From: Rhodoplanes azumiensis
Lineage (GTDB): Bacteria; Pseudomonadota; Alphaproteobacteria; Rhizobiales; Xanthobacteraceae
Length of the DNA stretch: 64,000 nucleotides
Reading direction: 5' to 3'
Assembly (NCBI RefSeq): GCF_042682915.1
Contig: NZ_JBHUIW010000014.1
Span: forward strand, 62,001-126,000
Shown piece after piece: positions 55,762 through 64,000 of this stretch. The notes beneath the pieces were generated by a model. It did no database searches. It had not been told where the DNA came from and saw nothing but the letters and a program-made list of their open reading frames with translations. Position 1 is the first letter of the stretch. The number at the start of each line of letters is the position of its first letter. The translations under genes and the position numbers were made by a program.

Positions 55762-56284
55762 TCCATCCCGTTGCTCGTTCGGCCGTGCACCACCGGAAGC
55801 GCCGCACGCGGCCGGGTTCGCGTTTGGCCATCGGAGCCCTTTGCGCCGATCGGCCCGCGACCGGTTCGGGATCGGATCGCGAGTCTCGGCTCCGCTCGGC
55901 GGCACCGCCCGCTGCGACGCGCTTGCCGAGGAGGCTCCTCTTCAGGCTATCCGCCGCGGCGACAGCCCGCCGCTCCAGGCTCTCGACGACGCTGCGCGCG
56001 GCGAGGGCGCCCCCTGGTGCGGGCTTCCGGCGCCGGGCCGGACACCGTCGCGGCCCTTCTCTCGGACCGGGCGTTCGGGCACGTGACGACGGCATTCGGC
56101 CGTGCTGTGATGCGGCCTCGTCTGCGTCGCGGGCCGGCGGGCCGGCGATTGCCGCCCGTGTCGCGGGCGCGGATCGGATCCCGCAGGCGAGGCGGACACG
56201 AACGACGACACGAACAAGAACGACGACACGAACAAGAGCGACGACACTCACCCGAACGACGCATCGAGCCATGACGGGGACACC
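55762..56284. other. intergenic region after tRNA-Pro with 18-bp repeats
   Basis: 523 bases without a supported gene. Near its end, 56203-56245 holds about two and a half copies of CGACGACACGAACAAGAA. Confidence 0.55.
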
Positions 56285-56611
56285 ATGACACGGATCGGCA
56301 TCCTCCGGCGGACAGCCCTCGCCGGGCTGGCGAGTGTCGCACTGGCGATGCCGGCCGAGGCCGGTCACCGTCGCGACCGCGTTTTCGTCGGCTCCTTCGT
56401 GGTGGTGCAGCCGTGGATGCGTCCGGCGCCCTGGTCCGGGCCGCCGGTCGGCGGCTGGAGCCCGGGCTGGTGGGCCCCCGCGGTCACCGGCAAGGCCGTC
56501 CGCACCACCGTCTATCCGTATGGACCACGCGGCGACGGCAAGCGCGGCTATTGGTATCCGCAGCTGGTCCAGGGCCGCTGCGGCTGCGCGCCGGACGGTC
56601 TCTGCTGCTGA
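56285..56611 (+). CDS. small secreted Trp/Pro/Cys-rich protein
   Basis: A 108-residue exported protein with a signal peptide ending near PAEA (residue 26). The mature part is rich in Trp, Pro and Gly (QPWMRPAPWSGPPVGGWSPGWW), with a C-terminal CGCAPDGLCC cluster of four cysteines that could form disulfides or bind metal. I know no family. GGGGA lies before the ATG. Confidence 0.62.
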   Translation: MTRIGILRRTALAGLASVALAMPAEAGHRRDRVFVGSFVVVQPWMRPAPWSGPPVGGWSPGWWAPAVTGKAVRTTVYPYGPRGDGKRGYWYPQLVQGRCGCAPDGLCC

Positions 56612-56691
56612 GATCGGACCGCCGGCGCGACGCCGACGGCCGCGCGATTCGACACGCCGAGGCCGGTCGCCCCGTCACGAGGAGATCGTTC

Positions 56692-57279
56692 GTGTCCGCC
56701 CCGCACCGTTCGCCAGCCGTCGTGATTCGAGCCGCCGTGATTCGCGCTACGATGATTCGAACAGCCGCGCCCCTGGCCGCCGCGGCGCTCGTCGCCGTTC
56801 TCGCGGCCACGCTCCCGACGCCGCCCGCCCGCGCCGAGCAGGCCGTCATGCTGCTGCCCGACGCGACCATGTCGGTGCCGGCCGGACCGCCGGCGGCGCG
56901 GGGCCGAACGCTGGTCCCGCTGCACTCCACCGTCGTCGCCGGCGGCGGCCGCACCAGGATCAATTTTTCCGGCCTGCTGTCGATCCACAACGCCTCGTCC
57001 ACGGACCCGCTGGTGATCGAGGCGATCGAGTATCGCGACCAGACCGGACGGCTCGTCGAGACGACCCTCGACAAGCCGGTGGCGCTGAAACCCTATGCGT
57101 CCGCCCAGGTGGTGATCGCCCAGGAGGACGTGCGCGGCGGCATCGGCGCGAGCTTCGTGGTCGACTGGTCGTCGCCGGCCGCCGGCGGCGAGCCGGTGAT
57201 CGAGGCCGTGATGGTCGCCGTCCAGGGCACCCAGGGCTACAGCTTCGTGTCGGCCGGCCGCCGCGTTCCGCGGCCCTGA
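56692..57279 (+). CDS. DUF3124 secreted protein
   Basis: A 195-residue protein of the DUF3124 family: GRTLVPLHSTVV, FSGLLSIHNASSTDPLVIEAIEYRDQTGRLVE and VEAVMVAVQGTQGYSFVSAGR match the family layout. The function is unknown; the domain probably lies outside the cytoplasmic membrane. The start is a GTG with AGGAG seven bases upstream. The first 25 residues (VIRAAVIRATMIRTA) come from three 15-bp repeats at 56722-56766, preceding the signal helix (AAPLAAAALVAVLAATL). Its 3' end overlaps the next gene on the other strand by 43 bases. Confidence 0.85.
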   Translation: MSAPHRSPAVVIRAAVIRATMIRTAAPLAAAALVAVLAATLPTPPARAEQAVMLLPDATMSVPAGPPAARGRTLVPLHSTVVAGGGRTRINFSGLLSIHNASSTDPLVIEAIEYRDQTGRLVETTLDKPVALKPYASAQVVIAQEDVRGGIGASFVVDWSSPAAGGEPVIEAVMVAVQGTQGYSFVSAGRRVPRP

Positions 57280-57947
57280 CCGCTCGCCGCCGGGCCGCCC
57301 GGCGCACCGTCGCGCGTCGGGCCGCGATCCGCACCGCGATCCGAGCGATGATCCGCGCCATGATCCGCGCCCCGGTTCGGGCCGCCCGGCAGCTCGCGCA
57401 GGATCAGACCCGACGAGTCGTCGGCGTCGTCCACGGTCCGAGCGGTGGGGCCGACGACCTCGCCCGGCCGATACCCGGGGGCTCCGAAGACCGGCGGCCC
57501 GCCGATGCCGGCCGGCGCCGCGTCACGACAGGGCGCCACCGCGAACACCATCGGGTTCGCGTCGGCCGGCGCCACCGCGGCTGGCGTGATCACGGCCGGC
57601 GCGATCGCCGCGACGACGGAGGTCGACGACGGCACCGGGACGATCGCCGCGGGCGACGGCGCCTTGTCGGCGGGCGACAGCGCGACGGATCCGCGCACCC
57701 GCGTCATCCAGCCCTCGGTCTCCAGCGCGCGCACCAGCGCATCCGTCGCCAAGCGAACGTCGATCGTCGATCCCGTGTCGGAGGCGATGAGCAGCAGCCG
57801 CGCCACCGCGGCCCAGTGCGGACGGAGCCGGGACACGAACGGCAGATCGTCGAGCAACGCCCGATTCACGTCCACCAGCGTGCGCATCGGGCGCATCGGG
57901 CCGGACTTCGGCGTCACGAAATAAGCGAGCTCGGTGTTCCAACTCAT
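57237..57947 (-). CDS. hypothetical protein with C-terminal HxxDR repeats
   Basis: A 236-residue frame. The N-terminal 90 residues (MSWNTELAYFVTPKSG, RTLVDVNRALLDDLP, RLRPHWAAVARLLLIASDTG) look like a real helical domain, and similar short proteins exist in Bradyrhizobium-type genomes. The rest is Pro/Ala-rich with a final GADH/RSDR repeat coded by the 12-bp repeats at 57324-57371. It overlaps the DUF3124 gene end on the other strand; the last 15 codons may not be real. No clear ribosome-binding site. Confidence 0.58.
   Translation of the reverse strand: MSWNTELAYFVTPKSGPMRPMRTLVDVNRALLDDLPFVSRLRPHWAAVARLLLIASDTGSTIDVRLATDALVRALETEGWMTRVRGSVALSPADKAPSPAAIVPVPSSTSVVAAIAPAVITPAAVAPADANPMVFAVAPCRDAAPAGIGGPPVFGAPGYRPGEVVGPTARTVDDADDSSGLILRELPGGPNRGADHGADHRSDRGADRGPTRDGAPGGPAASGQGRGTRRPADTKL
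57324..57371. repeat. 12-bp tandem repeat, four copies
   Basis: GCGATCCGCACC, GCGATCCGAGCG, ATGATCCGCGCC twice: four tandem 12-bp units inside the hypothetical gene, encoding four-residue repeats on the minus strand. Confidence 0.85.
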
Positions 57948-58172
57948 CGAATATGCAAGCGCTCACGGCGCGAGAGTCACGACAGCGATCGGCAACGAAA
58001 AAACAGTACCTTATTCGGACGGCTCGGCCGCGGGAAAACCGACGTCCCGCGGGCGGCCGAGACAAATCCGTGTCGCCTCGGCAACGAACGGCATGAACTC
58101 GGTATCACGTCACGGCCCGCCGCATCATTCGTAAATCGGATGACGCGGCGACGTGATCGGATGGTCGATGTC

Positions 58173-59156
58173 TCACATCGCGGACTCGTCCACCACCCAG
58201 CCGACCTTCTCGAGTGGCGCTTCCATGCGATACTTCAGGCCCTGCGGCGCATACTCGATCGAGTGCTTGCCGATCCGCCGCATCGTGTCCTCGATGATCT
58301 TGCGGCCGTAGCCGCTGCGAGTCGGGGGTGCGACAGTCGGTCCGCCGTCCTCCTGCCAGGACAGCACGAAGGACATCGGACGCAGATCCCGCTCGACGCT
58401 CCAGCGCACCGCGATGCTGCCTTCCGGTGCCGACAGCGCACCGTACTTCACGGCGTTGGTCGTGAGCTCGTGCAGCAGCAGCGCGAAGCTCTGCGCGGCG
58501 TTCTGCTTCACCATCACCTCGACCCCGTCGAGGGTGACCCGATCCGAGAAGGCGGAGGTCTCGGAGGCGAGGATCTGACGCAGCGGCGCGCCGCGCCACT
58601 CCTGCTCGGTCATCAGCGTATAGGCGCGGCCGAGCGACTGAAGGCGGTCGATGAACACGTCCCGCGCCTCGCGCAGCGGCCGCTCGCCCGAGAGGCTCGA
58701 CAAGGCGACCGACTGGATCACGGCGAACAGGTTCTGGATGCGGTGATTGAGCTCGCCGATCAGCAGCCGCTGGCGATCCTCGGTGCGCTTGCGCTCGGTG
58801 ATGTCGACCAGCTCCGCCAGCACATAGGGGCGGCCATCGACGACCATCGGCTTGAGCGCGATCTCGACCGAGAACTCGCTGCCGTCCTTGCGGCGCGCCG
58901 TCAGGTCGCGCCCCGTCCCCATGGGCCGGTCACGCGGCGACAGGTCGAACACGCGGCGGAGATCCGGATGGCCGTCGCGGAAGCGATCGGGAACCAGACA
59001 CTCGACCGGCTGACCGACGAGCTCGCCGCGCGCGTAGCCGAGCAGCTCCCCCGCGTGCTCGTTCACGAAAACGATGCGCGCGCCGCCGTCCACCAGGACC
59101 AGCCCGCTCGGCCCCGACTCGAGGATCATGTGAACAATGTCGCGTGGATCCCGCAT
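58173..59156 (-). CDS. PAS-containing HWE-family histidine kinase
   Basis: A soluble 327-residue kinase. The PAS domain (about 1-120) ends in DITERKR. The HWE kinase core has the histidine in ELNHRIQNLFAVIQSVA (about 132-148), the N box LLLHELTTNAVKYG and the closing WQEDGGP (the W-x-E of the class). HWE kinases in Alphaproteobacteria often feed general stress or light/redox pathways; no phyR, nepR or ecfG is visible nearby. The start at 59156 (MRDPRD) is uncertain; a TTG at 59204 and GTG at 59165 are also in frame. Confidence 0.9.
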   Translation of the reverse strand: MRDPRDIVHMILESGPSGLVLVDGGARIVFVNEHAGELLGYARGELVGQPVECLVPDRFRDGHPDLRRVFDLSPRDRPMGTGRDLTARRKDGSEFSVEIALKPMVVDGRPYVLAELVDITERKRTEDRQRLLIGELNHRIQNLFAVIQSVALSSLSGERPLREARDVFIDRLQSLGRAYTLMTEQEWRGAPLRQILASETSAFSDRVTLDGVEVMVKQNAAQSFALLLHELTTNAVKYGALSAPEGSIAVRWSVERDLRPMSFVLSWQEDGGPTVAPPTRSGYGRKIIEDTMRRIGKHSIEYAPQGLKYRMEAPLEKVGWVVDESAM

Positions 59157-59612
59157 CTCGGTCACTGTCGCAGTCAGGCTATTGCAGGACGCGCATTCCG
59201 GCAACCGGACCCGTCTCCCGTGTCACGCGCGAAACGTCCTAATCCATCGCCACTTTGGGCGATCGGACACGCTTGCAATGTGAGCAGCCTCACACCGGGC
59301 CTCGAACCGGCTCGTCCCGGGATCTGCGATGCCACCCTCGCGGCCGGCACTCGTGGACAACGGCGGCTTGCGGCGCGTTGACCGGTGTCAAGCCGGCGCC
59401 GGCCGAGACGCGCCTCGGCGCGACCGGACCGCCCTGGTTCGTTCGGTCGCACCTGCATCCGATCCGCTCCTCGCGCCCATGATACAGGCGGGAGCGCGAC
59501 GCGAGCGCAACTGTGGAAATCAGGGTGGATCGAAATACCGGCGCGGCACCCGCCGGAACGGATGCCGCGTCATCGACGGGCCGCGGCGAGGAGAGTCGCG
59601 GCCGAACCGTCG
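59157..59612. other. intergenic region between HWE kinase and creA
   Basis: 456 bases without a supported gene. Open frames here are Arg-rich and lack ribosome-binding sites. Confidence 0.5.
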
Positions 59613-60170
59613 TCACTCGACGAAATCGCCGCAGCGCTGCACCGTCTGCTCGCCCGCGCCCCACGGCATGATCGGCACGCTGGACGTCGAATTTTTCGGC
59701 GATCCTTCGATGATCTTATCTGAGTAGACCATGTAGACTAATACATTGCGCTTTACGTCGCAGCCGCGCACGATCTGCATCTTCTTGAAGAAGAGCGAGC
59801 GGCGCTGGCGGAACACGTCATCGCCTTGCTCGAACTTTTTCTTGAAACGCACGGGACCGATCTGCCGGCAGGCGAGCGAGATGTCGGAGACCTCCTCGGC
59901 GAGCCCGAGCCAGCCCTTGAAGCCCCCCTTCTCCGGCACGGTGAAGTGGCACGCGACGCCCTCGACGTCCGGGTCGTCGAGCCCGTAGGTGGCAAGCTTG
60001 TCGTTGGGGCTCAGCCATTTGAAGACGGTCGAGCGACGGAAGATCAGGTCCGGCTCCTCGGCGGCCGCGGCCGGCACGGCGGCGCCGAGACCGAGCGTCA
60101 GCGCGACGGCGGCCAGAACGCCGCGCGCCTGCCGCGAATGCCGAGGCGACCGGACGACGAGACCTTGCAT
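59613..60170 (-). CDS. creA: CreA family periplasmic protein
   Basis: A 185-residue exported protein with a signal peptide (about 1-38, ending AAAA-E). The CreA domain has DPDVEGVACHFTVPEKGG, SDISLACRQIGPV and VYMVYSDKIIEGSPKNSTSS, very close to the family consensus. Function unknown despite wide conservation. The ATG at 60170 has GGAG eight bases upstream (inside the codons following an earlier ATG at 60182). Three cysteines outside the signal are likely oxidised. Confidence 0.92.
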   Translation of the reverse strand: MQGLVVRSPRHSRQARGVLAAVALTLGLGAAVPAAAAEEPDLIFRRSTVFKWLSPNDKLATYGLDDPDVEGVACHFTVPEKGGFKGWLGLAEEVSDISLACRQIGPVRFKKKFEQGDDVFRQRRSLFFKKMQIVRGCDVKRNVLVYMVYSDKIIEGSPKNSTSSVPIMPWGAGEQTVQRCGDFVE

Positions 60171-60390
60171 TGCGAACTCCATTCGAAAACGACGCGGCGA
60201 ACCGGGACGGTCCGCGCGGTGTCCAGATAGGGATCGTTGGACGGTTGTTAAGGATCGAAGGCCGAATAGGTTTCGTCACGTCGGCAAAAAAGTCCTGCAG
60301 CGCGCCGATGACGCGTCGAGAGCGCCCGCGCGGCGCCGACGACGGAGCGCGCCGACACCCGGCGTGTTCACCCGTCCGGACGCGCCCGGC

Positions 60391-61107
60391 TCAGTACCGG
60401 AAGAAGCCGCCCTGCCGCTGGCCACCCCAGCTCTGACCCCAGCCGTTGCGCTGCCACGCGTCGGCACGCCGATAGCCGCCCCAGCTCTGGTCGACGGTCT
60501 CGGTCCGCGGCTTGCGGCGGACGGCCTTCTTCTTCTTCGGTTTGGCCGGCTCGGCCGCGGGCTTGTCCTCGCCGGCGGCCATGATGGCCTCCTTGGGCGG
60601 CTCCGTCGGCCTCTGGTCGACGGACGTCTGATCGATCGATTTCCCATCGACGCCGCTCGGCGGCGCGACCCGGTGAATGTCGCGGCTCGCCGCCGGGACG
60701 ACCGGTGGCCTACCGTCCGGAACCCGCCGGCCGTCGGTCGCGCCCACCGTCCCGATCGGCGTCAGGGCGGTCGGCGACACGCCACGTCGCGGACGCGGCG
60801 CCGCGGCGGGAGACGGCGGCGCCGCGGCTGTCACGGTCGCCGGAACGAGCGCCACCGGCGCAGCGACGGGAGACGCCAGCCCGACCGTGCCCGCCCCGGT
60901 GGTCGACGCGTAATCCTCCCAGCTCCGGCCGACCGGGGCGTCGAGCGCGGAGGTGCGGGTCATCTCGTCGACGACCATGTAGCCGGCCGCGGCGAGCACG
61001 ACCGCCACCGACACCACGCCACCGAGCCGAGCCAACGAGAGGCCCCGCCGGGTCGGCCGAGCCCGTTCGGGCCACAACGAGAAATTGCCAGATGAGTGGG
61101 AAGCCAT
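60391..61107 (-). CDS. single-pass membrane protein with Trp/Gly-rich tail, hypothetical
   Basis: A 238-residue frame: N-terminal basic stretch, one helix (about 30-48, GGVVSVAVVLAAAGYMVV), a long Pro/Ala/Ser low-complexity region, a Lys/Arg block (KPKKKKAVRRKPR) and a C-terminal QSWGGYRRADAW / QSWGGQRQGG repeat. GGGGA lies five bases before the ATG at 61107. I recognise no domain. The positively charged periplasmic tail might contact cell wall or nucleic acid; that is speculation. Confidence 0.6.
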   Translation of the reverse strand: MASHSSGNFSLWPERARPTRRGLSLARLGGVVSVAVVLAAAGYMVVDEMTRTSALDAPVGRSWEDYASTTGAGTVGLASPVAAPVALVPATVTAAAPPSPAAAPRPRRGVSPTALTPIGTVGATDGRRVPDGRPPVVPAASRDIHRVAPPSGVDGKSIDQTSVDQRPTEPPKEAIMAAGEDKPAAEPAKPKKKKAVRRKPRTETVDQSWGGYRRADAWQRNGWGQSWGGQRQGGFFRY

Positions 61108-61270
61108 GATCGTCCCCGAGACGCCATACGCGGACATGGCCGTCTCGCGATAACGCCGCAGCGCCCCGAAAGTTCCCGGACCTCGCCCGAACCGGCCACA
61201 AAGCGTGGTGGGCGGACGCGCGGATGCGGTTCGATCCGGACGCCGTGCGGCGCCACCGAGGACCGAGCGA

Positions 61271-61969
61271 TCAGACCGCCACTAGCCGTCCCTTCTCCGG
61301 CACGATCACCCGCGTCGCGTGGCCCTTCATCTCGGCGACGAACCTGTCCGCCGTCTGATCGACGATCGGGAACGAGCCGTAGTGGCAGGGGATGACGGCC
61401 TCGAGCTGGAAGAAGCGCTTCACCGCGAAGGCGGCGCTGCGCGCTCCCATGGTGAAGCGGTCGCCGATCGGCACCATGGCGATCTTCGGAGCGTGCAATT
61501 CGGCGATCAGGCCCATGTCGGAGAACACGTCGGTGTCGCCCATGTGATAGACGGTCGGCTCTCCAGCCGCCTTGACGATCACGCCATTGGGATTGCCGAG
61601 CCCGATCGGAACGCCGTCGACGAGGTCGCCGGACGAATGGTCGGCGCGCACCAGCGTCACCGTGAAAGCGCCCAAGTCCGTGGTGCCGCCCGTGTTCATC
61701 GGGTTGAAATTCTTCAGCCCCTTCGAGACCAGCCACATGCCGAGGTCGTAATTGGTCGTCACCGTCGCCCCGGTCTCGGCCGCGATCGCCAGCGTGTCGC
61801 CGACATGGTCGCCGTGGCCGTGGGTCACGAGGATGTGCGAGACGCCGGCGACGGCCGCGGCGCGGTCGCTCACGAAGGCCGGATTGCCGGTGAAGAACGG
61901 ATCGATCAGCACGGCCGTGCCCTTGAAGTCGAGCCGGAACGCGGAATGGCCGAACCAGGTGATCTCCAT
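61271..61969 (-). CDS. UPF0173 metal-dependent hydrolase (metallo-beta-lactamase fold)
   Basis: A 232-residue protein starting MEITWFGHSAFRL, the hallmark of the UPF0173 family. The metal site is THGHGDHVGD (about 51-60), with further ligands in HSSGD, YHMGDTDVF and CHYGSFP. Substrate unknown; relatives are classed with UlaG-like lactonases. GGGAG precedes the ATG at 61969; the open frame upstream adds 15 Arg-rich residues that do not belong. Confidence 0.92.
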   Translation of the reverse strand: MEITWFGHSAFRLDFKGTAVLIDPFFTGNPAFVSDRAAAVAGVSHILVTHGHGDHVGDTLAIAAETGATVTTNYDLGMWLVSKGLKNFNPMNTGGTTDLGAFTVTLVRADHSSGDLVDGVPIGLGNPNGVIVKAAGEPTVYHMGDTDVFSDMGLIAELHAPKIAMVPIGDRFTMGARSAAFAVKRFFQLEAVIPCHYGSFPIVDQTADRFVAEMKGHATRVIVPEKGRLVAV

Positions 61970-62130
61970 GACGAACTCCCTTTTCGCGCGACGACGCCTC
62001 GCACCGCGGATCACATGCGCGCGAAGATAAGCCGCAGGCGCGGCGGAGCGTCAATCAGGCCGCGTCGTTCCGGCACCAGACTCGCGTGCACGAGACTCGC
62101 GCGGCCAGGTCCGCCGTGTTAGGCGGGCGC

Positions 62131-62607
62131 ATGCCCGCACCCGTCCTTCCCCTCGTCGAGATCGCCCCCCTGCTGCCGGAGCGCGGCGCCCTGATCGGCC
62201 TCGATCTCGGCGACAAGACCATCGGGGTCGCAGTCAGCGATCCGGATCGACGCCTCGCCACCGGCGTCGAGACCATCTCGCGAAAACGATTCACCGAGGA
62301 CGCGACCCGGCTGCTCGCGCTCGCCGCCGAGCGCCGCGTCGCCGGGCTGGTGCTCGGCCTGCCGCTCAACATGAACGGTAGCGAGGGTCCGCGCGCCCAG
62401 GCGACCCGCGCGTTCGCGCGCAACCTGGCGAAGCTCACCGACCTCCCGATCGGCCTGTGGGACGAGCGGCTGTCGACGGCGGCGGTCGAGCGCGAGCTGA
62501 TCGCGGCGGACGCCAGCCGCAAGAGCCGCAAGGCGGTAATCGACCAGCACGCCGCGATCTTCATCCTGCAGGGCGCGCTCGACCGGCTGCTGCGCGGCCC
62601 GGCGTAG
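62131..62607 (+). CDS. ruvX: Holliday junction resolvase-like protein RuvX/YqgF
   Basis: A 158-residue RNase H-fold nuclease. The catalytic acidic residues are in LIGLDLGDKTIGVAVSD (Asp near 25), LGLPLNMNGSEGPRA and the DQHAAIFILQ C-terminal segment. The family processes the 5' end of pre-16S rRNA and has been linked to recombination. Start at 62131; the ribosome-binding site is weak. Single gene here, facing the AidB-like gene. Confidence 0.93.
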   Translation: MPAPVLPLVEIAPLLPERGALIGLDLGDKTIGVAVSDPDRRLATGVETISRKRFTEDATRLLALAAERRVAGLVLGLPLNMNGSEGPRAQATRAFARNLAKLTDLPIGLWDERLSTAAVERELIAADASRKSRKAVIDQHAAIFILQGALDRLLRGPA

Positions 62608-62825
62608 AGGGTGCGCGGGGCGCGAGGTCGCCGCCCGGGCCGTCCGGTTCGTGACGTCGCCGTGACCGGCTCTCGCGCCGTCGACGGGCGGCGCAGTCGG
62701 TTCGCCCGCCTCCCGACACGAGGCAGTACGCCGTTTTCGTCGGCGATCCAGGCACGGCGGACGATGCGCCGGCCCGTCCAGCCTGCGGCCTGCCGGATCT
62801 CGTCCGAACCCCAGGCCCGAAAAGC

Positions 62826-64000
62826 TCACGCCGGCATGGCGCGGGCCAGCAGGCGGTCGATCTCCGGCGCGGAGAGGTCGCTGGTGCCGGCCGTCGCTCC
62901 GGCCGCGCCGGCGAGCCGCAGACGCGCGAAGATCTCGGCGACCGGCGAGGCCGAGTCGCGCAGCGCCGCCGCGGTGGCGAGCAGCGCCAGCCGCTCGACG
63001 CCGATCCGGGCGAGGCGCTCGCGCTCCGGACCGTCGAAGGCCGCCCGCACGGCGGCCGCGGTCGCGGCGGCGCCCGGAAGGTCGCCCACCTCGCCGGCGA
63101 GCGCGTCGACCACGGCCATGACGGCGTCGCGGTGACGGCCGAGCGTGCGCAGCACGTCGAGGCACAGCACGTTGCCGGCCCCTTCCCAGATGGCGTTGAC
63201 GGGCGCCTCGCGATAGAGCCGCGGCAGCGGCCCGTCCTCGACGAAGCCGTTGCCGCCGAGGCATTCCATCGCTTCCGCCACCAGGGCCGGCGCGGTCTTG
63301 GCGACTCGGAACTTGGCGACCGGGGTCAGCAGCCTCGCACGCAAGCGCTCGGCCGGATCGGCGGAGGCGAGATCGAACGACCGGGCGAGCCGGAACACCA
63401 GGGCGACCGCCGCCTCCGTCTCCAGCGCGAGATCGGCCAGCACGGCGCGCATCAGCGGCTGCTCGTGGAGCCTGCGCCCGAACACGCCGCGATGGCGGGT
63501 GTGGTGGACCGCATGGGCGAGCGCGGCCCGCATCAGCCCGGCCGACGAGACGGCGCAGTCGGCGCGGCTGAGCTGGATCATCTCCATGATGGTGCGCACG
63601 CCCTCCCCCTCGGCGCCGAGCGCCCAGCCGAAGGCGTCGCGGAACGCCACCTCGGCGGTGGCGGCCGAGCGGCCGCCGAGCGTGCTCTTCAGGCGTCGCA
63701 GCTCGAGCCCGTTGATGACGCCGTCCGGCCGGAAGCGCGGCACCAGCACGGCGACCGGCCCGCCCGCGGCCTGCGCCAGCACGACGAAGCCGTCGCTCAT
63801 CGGCGCCGACATGAACCATTTGTGGCCGCTCACCGCGTAGCCGTCGGCGGTCGGCGCAGCCGTCGTGGCGACGCTGCGCACGTCGGTGCCGCCCTGCCGC
63901 TCGGTGACGCCCATGCCGAGGGTCAGGCCGAACTTCTCCTCCCACGGCCGGAAGCTCGGGTCGTAATGCCGGTTGACCACCTTCCTGATCATCTCGGCCG
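62826..64000 (-). CDS. AidB-like acyl-CoA dehydrogenase, C-terminal part (cut by right edge)
   Basis: About 391 codons of a flavoprotein whose N-terminus lies beyond base 64000. Visible segments are GMGVTERQGGTDVRSVATTA, GYAVSGHKWFMSAPMSD (FAD and substrate region), GVFGRRLHEQPLMRAVLADLA and AMECLGGNGFVED, which places it in the AidB/IVD branch of acyl-CoA dehydrogenases. AidB protects DNA from alkylation damage in E. coli, whereas many relatives are ordinary dehydrogenases; the TERQGGTDVR pattern favours the AidB subgroup. The stop is at 62826. Confidence 0.92.
   Translation of the reverse strand, partial: AEMIRKVVNRHYDPSFRPWEEKFGLTLGMGVTERQGGTDVRSVATTAAPTADGYAVSGHKWFMSAPMSDGFVVLAQAAGGPVAVLVPRFRPDGVINGLELRRLKSTLGGRSAATAEVAFRDAFGWALGAEGEGVRTIMEMIQLSRADCAVSSAGLMRAALAHAVHHTRHRGVFGRRLHEQPLMRAVLADLALETEAAVALVFRLARSFDLASADPAERLRARLLTPVAKFRVAKTAPALVAEAMECLGGNGFVEDGPLPRLYREAPVNAIWEGAGNVLCLDVLRTLGRHRDAVMAVVDALAGEVGDLPGAAATAAAVRAAFDGPERERLARIGVERLALLATAAALRDSASPVAEIFARLRLAGAAGATAGTSDLSAPEIDRLLARAMPA

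Noticed and set aside
55271..56245. CRISPR array
   Set aside because: The repeats here are 14-18 bp, contiguous and degenerate, without unique spacers, and no cas gene is in the window.
57934..58134. A 66-codon plus-strand frame before the HWE kinase gene end
   Set aside because: No ribosome-binding site and no recognisable sequence; it overlaps the start of the opposite hypothetical gene.

Overview
The window is very GC-rich (roughly 70 percent by eye), densely coding and arranged in short operons. Gene content and order point to an alphaproteobacterium of the Hyphomicrobiales, probably close to the Bradyrhizobium / Rhodopseudomonas / Rhodoplanes group. The evidence is tig-clpP-clpX-lon-tRNA on one strand, nnrD divergent from glnB-glnA, rplM-rpsI, a CoA-binding protein next to metY, COX15-type heme A synthase next to a DUF2842-like protein, and an HWE-type kinase. 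The genus is an inference. There is no rRNA, CRISPR array, prophage or insertion sequence.

Layout. 1-3.3 kb: an IlvD/Edd dehydratase cut by the left edge, a Bug-type periplasmic binding protein and an FCD/GntR regulator, which look like a carboxylate or sugar-acid module. 3.3-13.4 kb: housekeeping and stress genes (CPBP protease, quinone oxidoreductase, thiL, photolyase, cysK, GST, EamA exporter, FkbM methyltransferase, PsiF-like protein). 13.7-21.1 kb: tRNA-Val, lon, clpX, clpP, tig and tRNA-Leu, the protein quality-control block. 21.4-23.2 kb: a response regulator translationally coupled to a histidine kinase whose N-terminus has the residue pattern of the plant ethylene-receptor domain; this is the most interesting locus seen. 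23.3-27.2 kb: nnrD, then glnB-glnA behind a good sigma-54 promoter. 27.4-33.1 kb: Tat-exported PhoX-like protein, a diguanylate cyclase and two tandem EF-hand paralogues. 33.2-38.8 kb: rpsI-rplM with a clear sigma-70 promoter, thioesterase, enoyl-CoA hydratase, small exported proteins, CoA-binding protein and metY. 38.9-42.7 kb: a second diguanylate cyclase divergent from a caspase-like protein with a C-terminal discoidin-like domain. 42.7-44.2 kb: ctaA and a small membrane protein.

44.2-55.1 kb is an extracellular polysaccharide locus: polysaccharide deacetylase, CelD/BcsL-type acetyltransferase, Wzz/GumC-type chain-length protein with a degenerate kinase half, GT4 glycosyltransferase, polyprenyl-phosphate sugar transferase, Wzy/ligase-like membrane protein and a methyltransferase. 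The priming transferase and the polymerase overlap and look translationally coupled. 55.6-64 kb: tRNA-Pro, several small secreted proteins, a DUF3124 protein, a PAS-HWE kinase, CreA, a metal-dependent hydrolase, ruvX and an AidB-like acyl-CoA dehydrogenase cut by the right edge.

Intergenic space holds several families of palindromic interspersed repeats (two clear copies of one family at 36.65 and 38.81 kb). Short 12- or 15-bp repeats that keep the reading frame occur inside several genes. Start codons were chosen from ribosome-binding sites and protein N-termini; where they are uncertain this is stated.
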